Part shown: positions 42,496-51,287 of the stretch, piece by piece | Layout of the letters: every line of letters begins with the position of its first letter | How positions within the stretch are numbered: the stretch's first letter is position 1 | NCBI RefSeq assembly: GCF_027620315.1 | Contig: NZ_JAPNNL010000005.1 | Span: forward strand, 28,804 to 92,803 | Length of the DNA: 64,000 nt | From: Nonomuraea corallina | GTDB lineage: Bacteria > Actinomycetota > Actinomycetes > Streptosporangiales > Streptosporangiaceae | Reading direction: 5' to 3' | Notes under the pieces: model-generated | Database searches by the model: none | What the model was told of the DNA's origin: nothing | What the model saw: only the letters and a program-made list of their open reading frames with translations | Translations under genes and position numbers: made by a program

Positions 42496-43803
42496 GTGAG
42501 TCAGGCACACCGGAGTCCAGTGAGGGCGATGCGGGCGCGGCGGCTGCCGGGGCGGCACAGGCGCTCCACCGAGCGCCAGGCCACCTACGGCGAGGTCATC
42601 GCCGTCAAGGAGTTCAGGGCGCTGTGGTACGCGCAAGGACTGTCCCTGCTCGGTGACCAACTGGCCCAGGTGGCGCTGGCCGTCCTGGTCTACGACCGCA
42701 CCCGGTCGCCGCTGGCCACCGCCGCCGTCTACGCGCTCACCTATCTGCCGTCGATCCTCGGCGGGCCGCTGCTGGCGGGGCTGGCCGACCGGTTCGCGCG
42801 CCGGGGCGTGATGCTGGCCTGCGACCTGCTGCGCGCGGGGCTGGTGTGCGTGATGGCGCTGCCGTTCATCCCGTTCTGGACGCTGTGCGCGCTGGTGTTC
42901 CTCGTCGTGCTGCTCAGCGCGCCCTTCTCGGCCGCGCGCGCGGCTCTGCTGCCGGAGGTGCTCCAAGGGGACCGGTACGTGGTCGGCTCCGCGCTGCAGA
43001 ACATGACGAACCAGGCCGTCCAGATGATCGGATTCGCCGCGGGCGGCGCCATGATCGCAGCGCTGGGCCCGTACCGCGCTCTCGCCCTGAACGCGGCGAC
43101 CTTCCTGGCCTCGGCGCTGATCCTGGTCGCCGGGGTGCGGCGGCGGCCCGCCCCGCGCGACCCCGGGGACCAGCCGTCCATGTGGGCCATGACCAGAGCC
43201 GGAGCCAGGCTCGTCTTCGGCGACCGCGAGTTGCGGACGCTCGTGCTGTTCGCCTGGCTCTGCGGCTTCTACGTGCTGCCGGAGGGCATCGCCGTGCCGT
43301 ACGCGGTCGCCCTCTACACCGGCGACCTGCCCGTTCCGGTGATCACCGGTCTGCTGATGGCGTCGATGCCGGCCGGCACCGTGGTGGGGGCGTTCCTGTT
43401 CAGCCGGTTCGTCTCGCCGACGGCCCGGCTGCGGTTGATGGGCTGGCTGGCCATGCTGAGCTGCGCGCCACTGATCGTGACCGCGCTGCGGCCGCCGCTG
43501 GAGATGGTGCTGGCGGCCTGGTTCCTGTCCGGTGTGGGAGGCGCCTACCAGCTCGCCGCGAACGCGGCGTTCGTCCAGCGGGTGCCCGCCGGGCAGCGCG
43601 GGCAGGCGTTCGGCCTGGTGCACTCGGGCCTGATGGCGGTGCAGGGCATCGCCATCCTGATCGGCGGTTACGCCGCGGAACGCCTCGGGCCCGAGCCGGT
43701 CGTCGCCCTGTCGGGCGTCGCCGGTCTCACCGTCGCCGCCGTGCTGGCCATGGTCTGGGCCGCCGCCCGGGGCCCCCGAGTGAGCGCGCAGGCCACCGCC
43801 TGA
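42496..43803 (+). CDS. MFS transporter
   Basis: A 435-residue major facilitator with about 12 helices from residue ~38 on; the ADRFARR loop after helix 2 is the family motif A. The basic N-terminal 35 residues are cytosolic. Resembles drug/metabolite exporters of the MFS_3 type. Substrate unknown. GTG start at 42496. Confidence 0.88.
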   Translation: MSQAHRSPVRAMRARRLPGRHRRSTERQATYGEVIAVKEFRALWYAQGLSLLGDQLAQVALAVLVYDRTRSPLATAAVYALTYLPSILGGPLLAGLADRFARRGVMLACDLLRAGLVCVMALPFIPFWTLCALVFLVVLLSAPFSAARAALLPEVLQGDRYVVGSALQNMTNQAVQMIGFAAGGAMIAALGPYRALALNAATFLASALILVAGVRRRPAPRDPGDQPSMWAMTRAGARLVFGDRELRTLVLFAWLCGFYVLPEGIAVPYAVALYTGDLPVPVITGLLMASMPAGTVVGAFLFSRFVSPTARLRLMGWLAMLSCAPLIVTALRPPLEMVLAAWFLSGVGGAYQLAANAAFVQRVPAGQRGQAFGLVHSGLMAVQGIAILIGGYAAERLGPEPVVALSGVAGLTVAAVLAMVWAAARGPRVSAQATA

Positions 43804-44100
43804 TCACTGGCGCGGCTTGTGGTCGTCCTCGGTCCACGGGTTGCTGCCGGTGTTCTTCTCCTGCTGCTTGGCCAGCAGGTCCTGCACGATCGAGGTGTCC
43901 TTGCCCTCCTCCGGCAGGAGCAGCCAGCCGATGGCGTAGATGCCGATGCCGAGGCCGCCGAACAGCGTGACGATCGCAAGGCCGATGCGGATGATGTTCG
44001 GGTCGATGCCGACGAACTCGCCGACGCCCGAGCAGACGCCGCCGAGCATCCGGCCCTTGTGGGTCCGACGCAACTGCTTGCTGCTGTGATATTCGCTCAT
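43804..44100 (-). CDS. PspC-domain membrane protein
   Basis: A 98-residue protein with the PspC core KGRMLGGVCSGVGEFVGIDPNIIRIG and hydrophobic helix (LAIVTLFGGLGIGIYAIGWLLLP). PspC proteins link to envelope stress responses. It converges with the MFS gene, stop codons adjacent. Confidence 0.9.
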   Translation of the reverse strand: MSEYHSSKQLRRTHKGRMLGGVCSGVGEFVGIDPNIIRIGLAIVTLFGGLGIGIYAIGWLLLPEEGKDTSIVQDLLAKQQEKNTGSNPWTEDDHKPRQ

Positions 44101-44191
44101 GCCTCAAGACTGCCCTCCGACCCGCCGTTCGCACATCGGGATTCCCCCTGGTAGAACCCTGGTAGCCCCCTAATGAGGAGAGGAGCGCGCC

Positions 44192-45346
44192 ATGGACGAC
44201 CTGTTGCGTCTGGACGATCGGCTCAACGGTGACCAGAGGCTGATCCGCGACACCGTGCGGTCCTTCGTCGCCGACCGCGTCCTGCCGCACGTCGGGGACT
44301 GGTTCGAGGAGGGCACGTTCCCGGCGCGCGAGCTCGCGCCCGAGCTCGGCTCGCTCGGTCTGCTCGGCATGCACCTGGAGGGCTACGGCTGCGCCGGAAC
44401 GGACGCGACCTCGTACGGGGTGGCCTGCCGCGAGCTGGAGGCCGGCGACTCGGGGCTGCGGTCGTTCGTGTCGGTGCAGGGTTCGCTGGCCATGTTCCCC
44501 ATCTGGCGGTACGGATCGGATGAGCAGAAAGAGGAGTGGCTGCCCCGGATGTCCGCCGGTGAGGCGATCGGGTGCTTCGGCCTGACCGAGCCCGACCACG
44601 GCTCCGACCCGTCGAGCATGCGCACGTACGCCAAGCGCGACGGCTCCGACTGGGTGCTCAACGGCTCCAAGATGTGGATCACGAACGGATCCGTCGCGGA
44701 CGTCGCGGTGGTGTGGGCGCAGACGGACGACGGCGTCCGCGGCTTCGTCGTCCCCACCGACGCCCCGGGCTTCTCCGCCCCTGAGATCCACAAGAAGATG
44801 TCCCTGAGGGCGTCGATCACGTCGTCGCTCTATTTCGACGACGTGCGACTGCCTGAAACGGCCGTCCTGCCCGGAGTGCGCGGCCTGAAGGGACCGCTGT
44901 CCTGCCTCTCCGAGGCGCGCTTCGGCATCCTGTGGGGGACCGTGGGCGCGGCTCGCGCCTGCGTCGAGGCGGCCGTCGAGTACGCCCAGACCCGCGTCCA
45001 GTTCGGCAAGCCCATCGGCGCCTTCCAGCTGACCCAGGAGAAGCTGGCCTGGATGTACGTCGGACTGGCCCAGGCGGGGCTCACCGCGCTGCACCTGGGC
45101 GCCCTGAAGGACGCCGGCACCCTCGAACCCCGGCAGATCAGCTTCGGCAAGCTCGCCAACGTGCGCGCCGCCCTGGACATCGCCCGGCAGGCCCGATCCA
45201 TCCTCGGCGGGAACGGGATCACGCTGGAGTACCCTGTGATCAGGCACATGAACAACCTGGAGAGTGTGCTCACGTACGAGGGAACACAGGAGATCCACAC
45301 CCTGGTGCTGGGCGAGGCGCTGACGGGGCTGGCCGCATACCGGTAA
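44192..45346 (+). CDS. gcdH: Acyl-CoA dehydrogenase (glutaryl-CoA dehydrogenase-like)
   Basis: A 384-residue flavoenzyme of standard length. CFGLTEPDHGSDPSSM and WITNGSVAD are the FAD/substrate motifs, and YEGTQEIHTLVLGEALTG near residue 362 carries the catalytic Glu. The overall pattern (MDDLLRLDDRLNGDQRLIRDTVR, LEYPVIRHMNNLES) is closest to glutaryl-CoA dehydrogenase, which oxidises and decarboxylates glutaryl-CoA. GGAGAGGAG precedes ATG 44192. Confidence 0.88.
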   Translation: MDDLLRLDDRLNGDQRLIRDTVRSFVADRVLPHVGDWFEEGTFPARELAPELGSLGLLGMHLEGYGCAGTDATSYGVACRELEAGDSGLRSFVSVQGSLAMFPIWRYGSDEQKEEWLPRMSAGEAIGCFGLTEPDHGSDPSSMRTYAKRDGSDWVLNGSKMWITNGSVADVAVVWAQTDDGVRGFVVPTDAPGFSAPEIHKKMSLRASITSSLYFDDVRLPETAVLPGVRGLKGPLSCLSEARFGILWGTVGAARACVEAAVEYAQTRVQFGKPIGAFQLTQEKLAWMYVGLAQAGLTALHLGALKDAGTLEPRQISFGKLANVRAALDIARQARSILGGNGITLEYPVIRHMNNLESVLTYEGTQEIHTLVLGEALTGLAAYR

Positions 45347-45393
45347 GGGCGTCGCGTGGCGGGCGGTAACCTCGGTACGCTTGGCTGTTGCTG

Positions 45394-45466
45394 GGGGCGT
45401 TAGCTCAATTGGCAGAGCTGCGGACTTTTAATCCGTAGGTTCCGGGTTCGAGCCCCGGGCGCCCTA
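45394..45466 (+). tRNA. tRNA-Lys (TTT)
   Basis: 73-nt cloverleaf beginning GGGGCGT, D-arm AGCTC...GAGCT, anticodon loop CTTTTAA giving TTT, T-arm GGGTTCGAGCCCC. An integrase relic begins 71 bp downstream, so this gene has also been an integration target. Confidence 0.96.
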
Positions 45467-45536
45467 CCCCACATGACCTGGGCGGACTCCCTGATCTTTG
45501 ATCCGGAAGCCCGCCCGGTTGCATTTCCCGTTGCAG

Positions 45537-45838
45537 TTAACCCCAGAGAGCCCGGCCCATTCGGGCTGCCGCTTCGGTCGAGAGCGTCGCCGTGATGTGG
45601 GTGTAGCGCTTGGTCGTGGTCAGTTGTGAGTGCTCCAGGATCTCCTGAGCGACGCTGACGTCCACGCCCTGTTCGATGAGCAGCGTCGTCGCGGCCGTGT
45701 GCCTGGCGTCGTGGACGCGGGCGTCCTTGTCGACCTCGGCCCTCGTCTGCGAGGCGCGCCCCGCGAAGGCATCACGTGATCGTCCAGCTCGGTCTTCACA
45801 AACCGATCTTGGACGCCCTTCGCTGTGCTCGCAGACAA
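45537..45838 (-). pseudogene. Tyrosine integrase relic next to tRNA-Lys
   Basis: The last ~65 codons of an integrase survive: RVHDARHTAATTLLIEQGVD, then VAQEILEHSQLTTTKRYTHI with the Tyr nucleophile, ending GRALWG and a TAA at 45537. Upstream of about 45745 homology continues in another frame (KGVQDRFVKTELDDHV) and then stops. It is the remains of an element inserted at tRNA-Lys. The rest of 45467-46135 holds no gene; three short GCCCGGTGAA-type repeats lie at 45926-45955. Confidence 0.8.
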
Positions 45839-46135
45839 TCAGCCGCGCGGGCCGACGACACCTGAGCCGTCAGCAACCGGTGGCGGGGTGCATCGAAGAC
45901 GCCGGGCGGCAAGGGTCACGGATTCGCCCGGTGAATGCCCGGTGAAATGCCCGGTCGGTGACCTGGGCGGACGCCCTTCCACGGGTGAAGACTCAGCGAT
46001 AACACCCTCAGTGGCACAAGAAAAGCGAGATGCCCGTGACGCTGCGGCACGGGTTCTCCCGCGGTTCGGAGCCGCTGATTCCTGTTACCGGGTTCGTGCG
46101 CGTGGCGGGCCCGCGACAACAAGAAGGGAAGTCAC

Positions 46136-46288
46136 ATGGAAATGACGTCGCACAACGAATTCGACCGGCGCGAAGGGCGCGGCCCCGTTCTCGTCGACAT
46201 CGCGGACATCATCGTGTCGGAGGAGTCGGTCGCCGCTCTGCAGGACCGGCAGCTCTGGATGCGGCCGCAGCGGGACGTCGGTCACTGA
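46136..46288 (+). CDS. Candidate RiPP precursor peptide
   Basis: A 50-residue peptide. The N-terminal ~35 residues are leader-like (VLVDIADIIVSEESVAAL); the C-terminal QDRQLWMRPQRDVGH is rich in Arg (38, 43, 46), with Trp41, Pro44, Asp47 and terminal His50. AAGAAGGG lies 8 bases before ATG 46136. It stands directly before five same-strand genes for peptide-type tailoring and export, separated from them by a strong hairpin. Arg is the only substrate an arginase can act on, and His/Asp/Pro/Arg are typical hydroxylase targets. No Cys or Ser/Thr in the core, so it is not a lanthipeptide. Function inferred from context. Confidence 0.65.
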   Translation: MEMTSHNEFDRREGRGPVLVDIADIIVSEESVAALQDRQLWMRPQRDVGH

Positions 46289-46296
46289 TCCGCAGG

Positions 46297-46348
46297 CCGG
46301 TGGGCGCGGGACTTCTCTGAGCACAGGACGGGTTCCCGCGCCCGCCGG
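46297..46348 (+). terminator. Attenuator-like hairpin between precursor and enzyme genes
   Basis: Stem 46297-46311 with 46334-46348 (15 bp, one G:T) and a 22-nt loop, starting nine bases after the precursor stop. No T run follows, as often in high-GC actinobacteria. It would let the precursor be made in excess over the enzymes and stabilise its mRNA. Confidence 0.65.
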
Positions 46349-46403
46349 GCTGGTCAGGTGGCTTGACGGGACCATTCACCGCACGATTCCGGAGGTCTGA
46401 GAT

Positions 46404-47567
46404 TTGCTGGACGAAGGCACCTGGCGGAGACTCTGCGAGCGGGACGGGCCGCATTTCGCCGAACGCGTGCACACTCCCGGCCTGATCCGCGAACCGGACG
46501 TTCTCGCGGAGCTCGTTCTCGGCGCTCTCCGGGCCGCCACCACCAGAGTGGACGGCGACGACACGGATCTGCCCGCCATGAGAGCGTTCCGTGACACCTG
46601 CCTCGACTATGACGCCTCGGAGAAACTGGTATCGGGGGCGTTTTCCGGGCGGTCGGCGGTACATTCCTGGCTTTCCGCCCGCACCGGAAAGGACGACATC
46701 TGCCTGGCGATCAACGGCCTGGACTCCTGGGACGCCGAGCTCGCCGAGCTTCTCTACACCGGCTTCGTCCTCCCGCTCGAATCGGCGGGCGTTCCGCTGA
46801 CGAGAGGGGTGGACTGGTACTGCTTCGTGGCCAGTTCCGGCACCACCCCGTTCGGCGTGCACACCGACCCGGAGCCCTCCTTCATCTTCCACCTCGGCCC
46901 GGCGGCGAAGACGGCGTGGACCTGGCCAGGGCTGAGCCTGCCGGCACTCGGCCAAGGGCGCCCGCACACGCTGGACGCGGAGCCTCTTCTGCCGTCGGCG
47001 GACAGCGTCCGCCTCGCGCCCGGTGACTTCCTGCTGATTCCCGCGGGGATGTACCACCTCTTCCGCAACGACGGTCCGTCGCTGTTCCTGGGGCTCACGG
47101 TGTATCCGGAAGATCCCGGGCAGACCGCCAGGGACGCGCTGTTCCACCAGCTGCGCCGCCGGAACGCCCAGCACCCGGAACAGGCCGACGGGGATCCGGT
47201 CGCCGACGCGATCGACGCCTTCCGGGACGCCCTCGGCGACGACGGCGTCGAGCGGGCCGTGCGGCGGCAGGCGATGCTCCGCCGGTCGTGCGGGTACGGC
47301 TCGCCGCCCCGGTTCCCCGGCAGAACCAGCGATCAAGGTCCACCCTATACAGTCACCCGCCTGCCGGTCGTGATCGCCGACCACAGCGTCTTCGCCCTGG
47401 GAAGAGAGCTCTCCGTCGATCTCGGTGAGCTGGCCCGCCTGCTGAAGCCCGGCGCCCTCGTCGGCGCCGACGAGCTGCGCGACGCGGCCACCACGCCAGA
47501 GCTGCGAGCCGCTGTGCGGGCCCTGGTCCGCGTGGGCGTCCTTCGGAGCGTTGGGACACAGTCATGA
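46404..47567 (+). CDS. JmjC/cupin-like 2OG-Fe(II) oxygenase A
   Basis: A 387-residue protein. The cupin core has the iron triad H153-x-D155 (GVHTDPEPSFIFHLGP) and H218 (PAGMYHLF), with K169 placed to bind 2-oxoglutarate. The C-terminal ~75 residues (VALRELSVD-like LGRELSVDLGELARLLKPG) resemble a winged helix, as in ribosomal oxygenases. TTG start at 46404, with GGAGG at 46391-46395. JmjC oxygenases of the ROX type hydroxylate Arg or His in ribosomal proteins; here the peptide is the likely substrate. It overlaps the next gene by 4 bp. Confidence 0.75.
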   Translation: MLDEGTWRRLCERDGPHFAERVHTPGLIREPDVLAELVLGALRAATTRVDGDDTDLPAMRAFRDTCLDYDASEKLVSGAFSGRSAVHSWLSARTGKDDICLAINGLDSWDAELAELLYTGFVLPLESAGVPLTRGVDWYCFVASSGTTPFGVHTDPEPSFIFHLGPAAKTAWTWPGLSLPALGQGRPHTLDAEPLLPSADSVRLAPGDFLLIPAGMYHLFRNDGPSLFLGLTVYPEDPGQTARDALFHQLRRRNAQHPEQADGDPVADAIDAFRDALGDDGVERAVRRQAMLRRSCGYGSPPRFPGRTSDQGPPYTVTRLPVVIADHSVFALGRELSVDLGELARLLKPGALVGADELRDAATTPELRAAVRALVRVGVLRSVGTQS

Positions 47568-48664
47568 CACTGTCGTGGGAGAACATCGTCGACGCGCTCG
47601 GCGGGGAGTCCGTCTGGCGCAAGTCGTTCGGGAACGAGCTTCTGGCCGGCCGGGTCCCGCAGGGATCGTGGCACGCGTCGCTCGGATGGGGCGTCATCGA
47701 CCACATCATGAGGACGACCACGATCGAACCGCTGATGATCCGCTTGTCGTCCGAACCCATGGCTTATCCCGGCACCTACATCAGCACGCGGATCGACGGC
47801 GGCGACATCGTGCACCGCAACTGGCGTTACGGCGCCATGGTCGAGTACCTCCGCTCCGGCGCGACCCTCGTCGCCAACAGGGCCGACCGCATCCACGTGG
47901 GCCCTGCTCGCCTGCGGGAGGAGTTCGAGTACTTCGCCGACGACCCGGCCTGGGTGAACTGCTACGCCTGCTGGACGACGCAGTCAGCGTTCGGCCGCCA
48001 CGCGGACGGCCACGCCACGGTGATCTTCCAGGCGGAGGGCAGCAAGCGCTGGCGGATCTGGGAGGGCTCCGGGCCCGGCGCGCGGCTGATCGAGAAGGCG
48101 GACATGCACGCCGGCGACGTGTGGCACATCCCCCGGGGATGGGACCACGAGGCCACCGGCATCGGGCCGAGCCTGCACTGGACCTTCGGCCTGCACGCGT
48201 CCACCCCCGAGGACTTCGCGCGGACCGCGCTGGACGCCTGGTCCCACCGGCCCAGGACCGAGGGGACGCCCGATGACGGCGGCGAGCTCGACTCCCTCAT
48301 GACCGCCCTGGCCTCGGACGTGCACCGGGCGCGGGAGGTGCGTTCCGCGCAGTCGCTCGAAAGGCGCGAGGGCCTGTCGCTGCCGTGGTCGGTGGAGAGC
48401 GTCCCGTACACCGGTACCCGGCTCAGGTGGGCGGCCCGGTTCCCGCCGCTGGTCAAGGCCGGGGACGGCCTGATGGCGATCGAGAGCCTCGGCGTGCGGC
48501 TCAGGATCGACGGCCGTCTCGCACCCTGGATGACCGAGTGGTCGGCGGGGCGAACCACGCTGCGCGATGACACGGCGGGCATCGCCCTGACCGACGCGGA
48601 GATCGACCAGGCGCTTGACTCGCTGGTCCGCGCCGGGCTCCTCCTCGTCGAGCAGGCCAGGTGA
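47564..48664 (+). CDS. JmjC/ROX-like 2OG-Fe(II) oxygenase B
   Basis: A 366-residue oxygenase closer to the classical ROX/YcfD layout: triad H146-x-D148 (FGRHADGHATVIFQ) and H195 (IPRGWDHEATG), with K161 in EGSKRWRIW for 2OG. The C-terminal winged-helix-like part runs from ~290 (ALTDAEIDQALDSLVRAGLLLV). Start ATG 47564 overlaps the upstream stop (ATGA). Two unlike JmjC enzymes in one operon suggest two different residues or two steps. Confidence 0.85.
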   Translation: MTLSWENIVDALGGESVWRKSFGNELLAGRVPQGSWHASLGWGVIDHIMRTTTIEPLMIRLSSEPMAYPGTYISTRIDGGDIVHRNWRYGAMVEYLRSGATLVANRADRIHVGPARLREEFEYFADDPAWVNCYACWTTQSAFGRHADGHATVIFQAEGSKRWRIWEGSGPGARLIEKADMHAGDVWHIPRGWDHEATGIGPSLHWTFGLHASTPEDFARTALDAWSHRPRTEGTPDDGGELDSLMTALASDVHRAREVRSAQSLERREGLSLPWSVESVPYTGTRLRWAARFPPLVKAGDGLMAIESLGVRLRIDGRLAPWMTEWSAGRTTLRDDTAGIALTDAEIDQALDSLVRAGLLLVEQAR

Positions 48665-49875
48665 GCCCCGCCATGACGAGCGCGGACCGGTCCGGGGCCC
48701 CGTGGGTCCTCAACCCGGCGTTCCGGATCCAGGGCGGCGACCTCGTCAACGAGGCCGAGGACACGCGGCTCACCCTGACCCCGCCCCTGCGGGAGCTGTG
48801 GGAGCTGGGGGAACGCCGTGACGGCGCGCCGGCGGTGCGGCTCACTGAGGAGGCGGACAAGGCCCTGCGCAGAATCCGCCTGATCGTGCCGCCGGACGCC
48901 TCGGCGGCGGCGGCCGGCGGGCTCGCGCGGACGGCCGGGACCCCGCTGTCCCTGCCCGCAGGCACCAGGGCCGCCGCGGCCGTATGGGGACTGATCGGAG
49001 CGCCGGTGGACCTGGGAGGCCCTCCCGGCCCCCGGCCCAAGGACGCCGTCCCCGTGATCCGCCAGGCCCTCGCGGGCAGGTTCCGGCTTCTGGCCCAGCC
49101 GGGCACCTGGTCGTGGACGCTGCGGGCCCGGCCGGCCGAGGGACTGCCCGGCCTCGTGGATCACGGCGACCTCGCGGTCCATCCGCAGACCGACACGGGG
49201 GCGGCGGCCCACGAGCGGCTGCGGGCCCTCGTCGGCACCGTCCTGGCGCAGGGCCACCGGCCTCTGGTGATCGGCGGGGACCACTCGATCGGCTACCCGG
49301 TGATCAGCGCGGTCGCGGGCAGGCATCCGGCGCTGCGCGTCGTCCACTTCGACGCGCACGCCGACCGCCGCCCGGCCGGGAACGCGGTCACCGCGGACTG
49401 CGGGAACTTCGTCAGCTGGGTGCTCTCCGAGCATCCCCATGTCGCATGGCTCACCATCGGCGTGCGCGGCGTCGACACGAACCTGGACCAGGCCACGAAC
49501 GGGCGCGTCTCCTACCTGACGGCCGACGAGGCCCGCGCGCCGGAGGCGGCGGGCACGATCGCGCGGTTCTGCGCCGGCGCGCCCGTGCACCTCACGGTGG
49601 ACATCGACGTGCTGGACCCGGCGTACGCTCCCGACGTCGTCTATCCCGCCGGCGGCGGTCTCGACCCCGCGACTCTGACGGCCCTGGTACGGGGCGTCGC
49701 CGCAGCGGGCCGCTTGGTCGCGAGCGACCTGGTGGAGGCGTGCCCCTCCCCGTCCGGTCGCCACCTGACGGCCGCCCATCTGGCCGATCTCGTGGAGACC
49801 GTCCAACTCGCGGAGGCGGGGCAGGTGGTGGGGCGGGGCTCACCGGTGAACAATTTCGCCGGAGAAGACGCATGA
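48661..49875 (+). CDS. Arginase/ureohydrolase-fold enzyme with N-terminal extension (candidate peptide arginase)
   Basis: A 404-residue protein. Residues ~105-395 form the ureohydrolase domain with all six Mn ligands visible: H208 (GGDHS), D231, H233 and D235 (FDAHADRR), D314 and D316 (DIDVLDP). Residues ~14-78 are an extra domain (NPAFRIQGGDLVNEAEDTR ... LTEEADKALRRIRLIV) absent from free-arginine arginases and resembling the winged-helix peptide-recognition (PqqD-like) fold. Peptide arginases such as OspR convert Arg to Orn in RiPPs; this is the likely role. GTG start in a 4-bp overlap. Confidence 0.78.
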   Translation: MSPAMTSADRSGAPWVLNPAFRIQGGDLVNEAEDTRLTLTPPLRELWELGERRDGAPAVRLTEEADKALRRIRLIVPPDASAAAAGGLARTAGTPLSLPAGTRAAAAVWGLIGAPVDLGGPPGPRPKDAVPVIRQALAGRFRLLAQPGTWSWTLRARPAEGLPGLVDHGDLAVHPQTDTGAAAHERLRALVGTVLAQGHRPLVIGGDHSIGYPVISAVAGRHPALRVVHFDAHADRRPAGNAVTADCGNFVSWVLSEHPHVAWLTIGVRGVDTNLDQATNGRVSYLTADEARAPEAAGTIARFCAGAPVHLTVDIDVLDPAYAPDVVYPAGGGLDPATLTALVRGVAAAGRLVASDLVEACPSPSGRHLTAAHLADLVETVQLAEAGQVVGRGSPVNNFAGEDA

Positions 49876-51287
49876 CCGACGCTCCCGCCGTACCCGGCTC
49901 GCCCCTGTCGTCGCCGCTCTACAGGGTCTACCTGGCGGGGCAGGCGGTCTCACAGCTGGGGGACGGGGTCGTCTCGGTCACCTTCGCGTTCGCCGCCCTG
50001 GCCGTCGCGCCCGACGGGCGGGGCATCCCGATGGTGCTGCTGGCCCTGTGGCTGGCGAGGTTCCTCTTCATCGCGTACGGAGGCAGCCTGCCGGACCGGG
50101 TCGGGCGGTTGCCGGTCATGTTCGGCGCGGACGCCGTCCGCCTGGCCGCCCAGGTGTTCCCGGCGATCACCTTCGCCCTCGGGAATCCGGAGCTCTGGCA
50201 CCTCGTCGTGTCCGCGGCCGTCCATGGCGCGGCGACGGCCTTCTTCACGCCGGGCGCCGTCGGGCTGCTCCCCGAGCTGGTCCGCCCCGCCCAGCTGCAG
50301 AAGGCCAACTCCTGGCTCGACGTCGCCGGGGACACCGGACGGCTGGCCGGGCCCGCGCTCGCGTCGCTGCTGGTGGTGGTGGGAGGCGTGCCGCTGGCGC
50401 TCTTCTTCGACGCCGCCACCTTCGTCGTCTCCCTCGTCTCGCTCGCCTGGCTGAGGCGGCTGATCCGGGCCCGGCCGCCGGAGCGCGGACCCGCCGAGGA
50501 CGATGACGGCGGCGCGGGGGAGCGCGTACGGTTCCTCGACGCGATGCGTGTCATGCCCCGCCTGCCGCTGGTCCTGGGCGCGATCCTCGTCTGGGTTCCG
50601 GTGCAGGTCGGACTGGCCTCGGTGAGCGTGCTCGGTCCGATCACCGTGCAGGAAAGGTTCGGGAGCATCGAGCAGTGGGGCGTCATCGTGACGTTCCTGG
50701 CCGCGGGCGGGCTGTTGGGAGCGCTGGTGAGCGGGCACGTGCGCGTCGAGTGGCGCGGGGTGCTCACCGTCGCCCTGCTGGTCGTCTCGATGCCGGTGCA
50801 GCTCCTGGCTCTCGCGTACGGTCGGCATCTGGTCGTGGTCGCGGCCGCCCTGTTCCTGGCGGCTCTGGCGGCAGGGGTCGCCGGGGTCGTCTTCGACACC
50901 CTCGTGCAGCTCACGGTCCCCAAGCCGATGTTGTCGCGGGTCGGGTCGTTCGAGACGACCATGACCACGGCGATGGTGCCGCTGGGCTTCTCGATCGCGC
51001 TGCCGCTCGCGAACCTGGTGGGCCGGACGGCGTACCTGGCCGGGCTGGCGGTCGTCATCGTCGCCACGGCGGCGGCGGTGCTCGGCTGGGCGGTCCCGCG
51101 GTCGGGGCTGCGGGACCGCGCTCTTGTGGACGGCGCCGGTGACTCGGCGTGGCAGGGGGTGCCCTCGTCGACCTCCCCGGGATCCGGTCGCGAGGGTGGC
51201 CGAGAAGGTGAGGCGGAAGGCCATGTCCAAGGAGATCAGGAGGCGCGAGCGTGGCAGCTCATGACGGACGGACCGCCGAGGCCGTGA
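49872..51287 (+). CDS. MFS exporter of the peptide operon
   Basis: A 471-residue, about 12-helix MFS_3-type transporter (SQLGDGVVSVTFAFAALAV, GSLPDRVGRLPVMF as motif A, ATAFFTPGAVGLLPELV). ATG 49872 overlaps the arginase stop. As the only transporter in the operon it probably exports the finished peptide. The long polar C-terminus overlaps the next gene by 37 bp. Confidence 0.87.
   Translation: MTDAPAVPGSPLSSPLYRVYLAGQAVSQLGDGVVSVTFAFAALAVAPDGRGIPMVLLALWLARFLFIAYGGSLPDRVGRLPVMFGADAVRLAAQVFPAITFALGNPELWHLVVSAAVHGAATAFFTPGAVGLLPELVRPAQLQKANSWLDVAGDTGRLAGPALASLLVVVGGVPLALFFDAATFVVSLVSLAWLRRLIRARPPERGPAEDDDGGAGERVRFLDAMRVMPRLPLVLGAILVWVPVQVGLASVSVLGPITVQERFGSIEQWGVIVTFLAAGGLLGALVSGHVRVEWRGVLTVALLVVSMPVQLLALAYGRHLVVVAAALFLAALAAGVAGVVFDTLVQLTVPKPMLSRVGSFETTMTTAMVPLGFSIALPLANLVGRTAYLAGLAVVIVATAAAVLGWAVPRSGLRDRALVDGAGDSAWQGVPSSTSPGSGREGGREGEAEGHVQGDQEARAWQLMTDGPPRP

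Noticed and set aside
43727..45298. 523-codon minus-strand frame opposite the acyl-CoA dehydrogenase
   Set aside because: Shadow of a well-supported plus-strand enzyme and of the PspC gene in another frame.
45926..45955. Three GCCCGGTGAA-type repeats as a regulator site for the peptide operon
   Set aside because: About 180 bp upstream, no promoter visible nearby; could equally be debris of the old element.
46030..46320. 96-codon frame overlapping the precursor gene
   Set aside because: No good ribosome site and Arg/Ala-rich; it runs into the hairpin. The 50-codon frame has the Shine-Dalgarno and ends just before the hairpin.
47962..49806. 614-codon minus-strand frame across JmjC B and the arginase
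   Set aside because: Antisense shadow with Arg/Gly/Ala-rich composition; the plus-strand proteins carry full catalytic motif sets.
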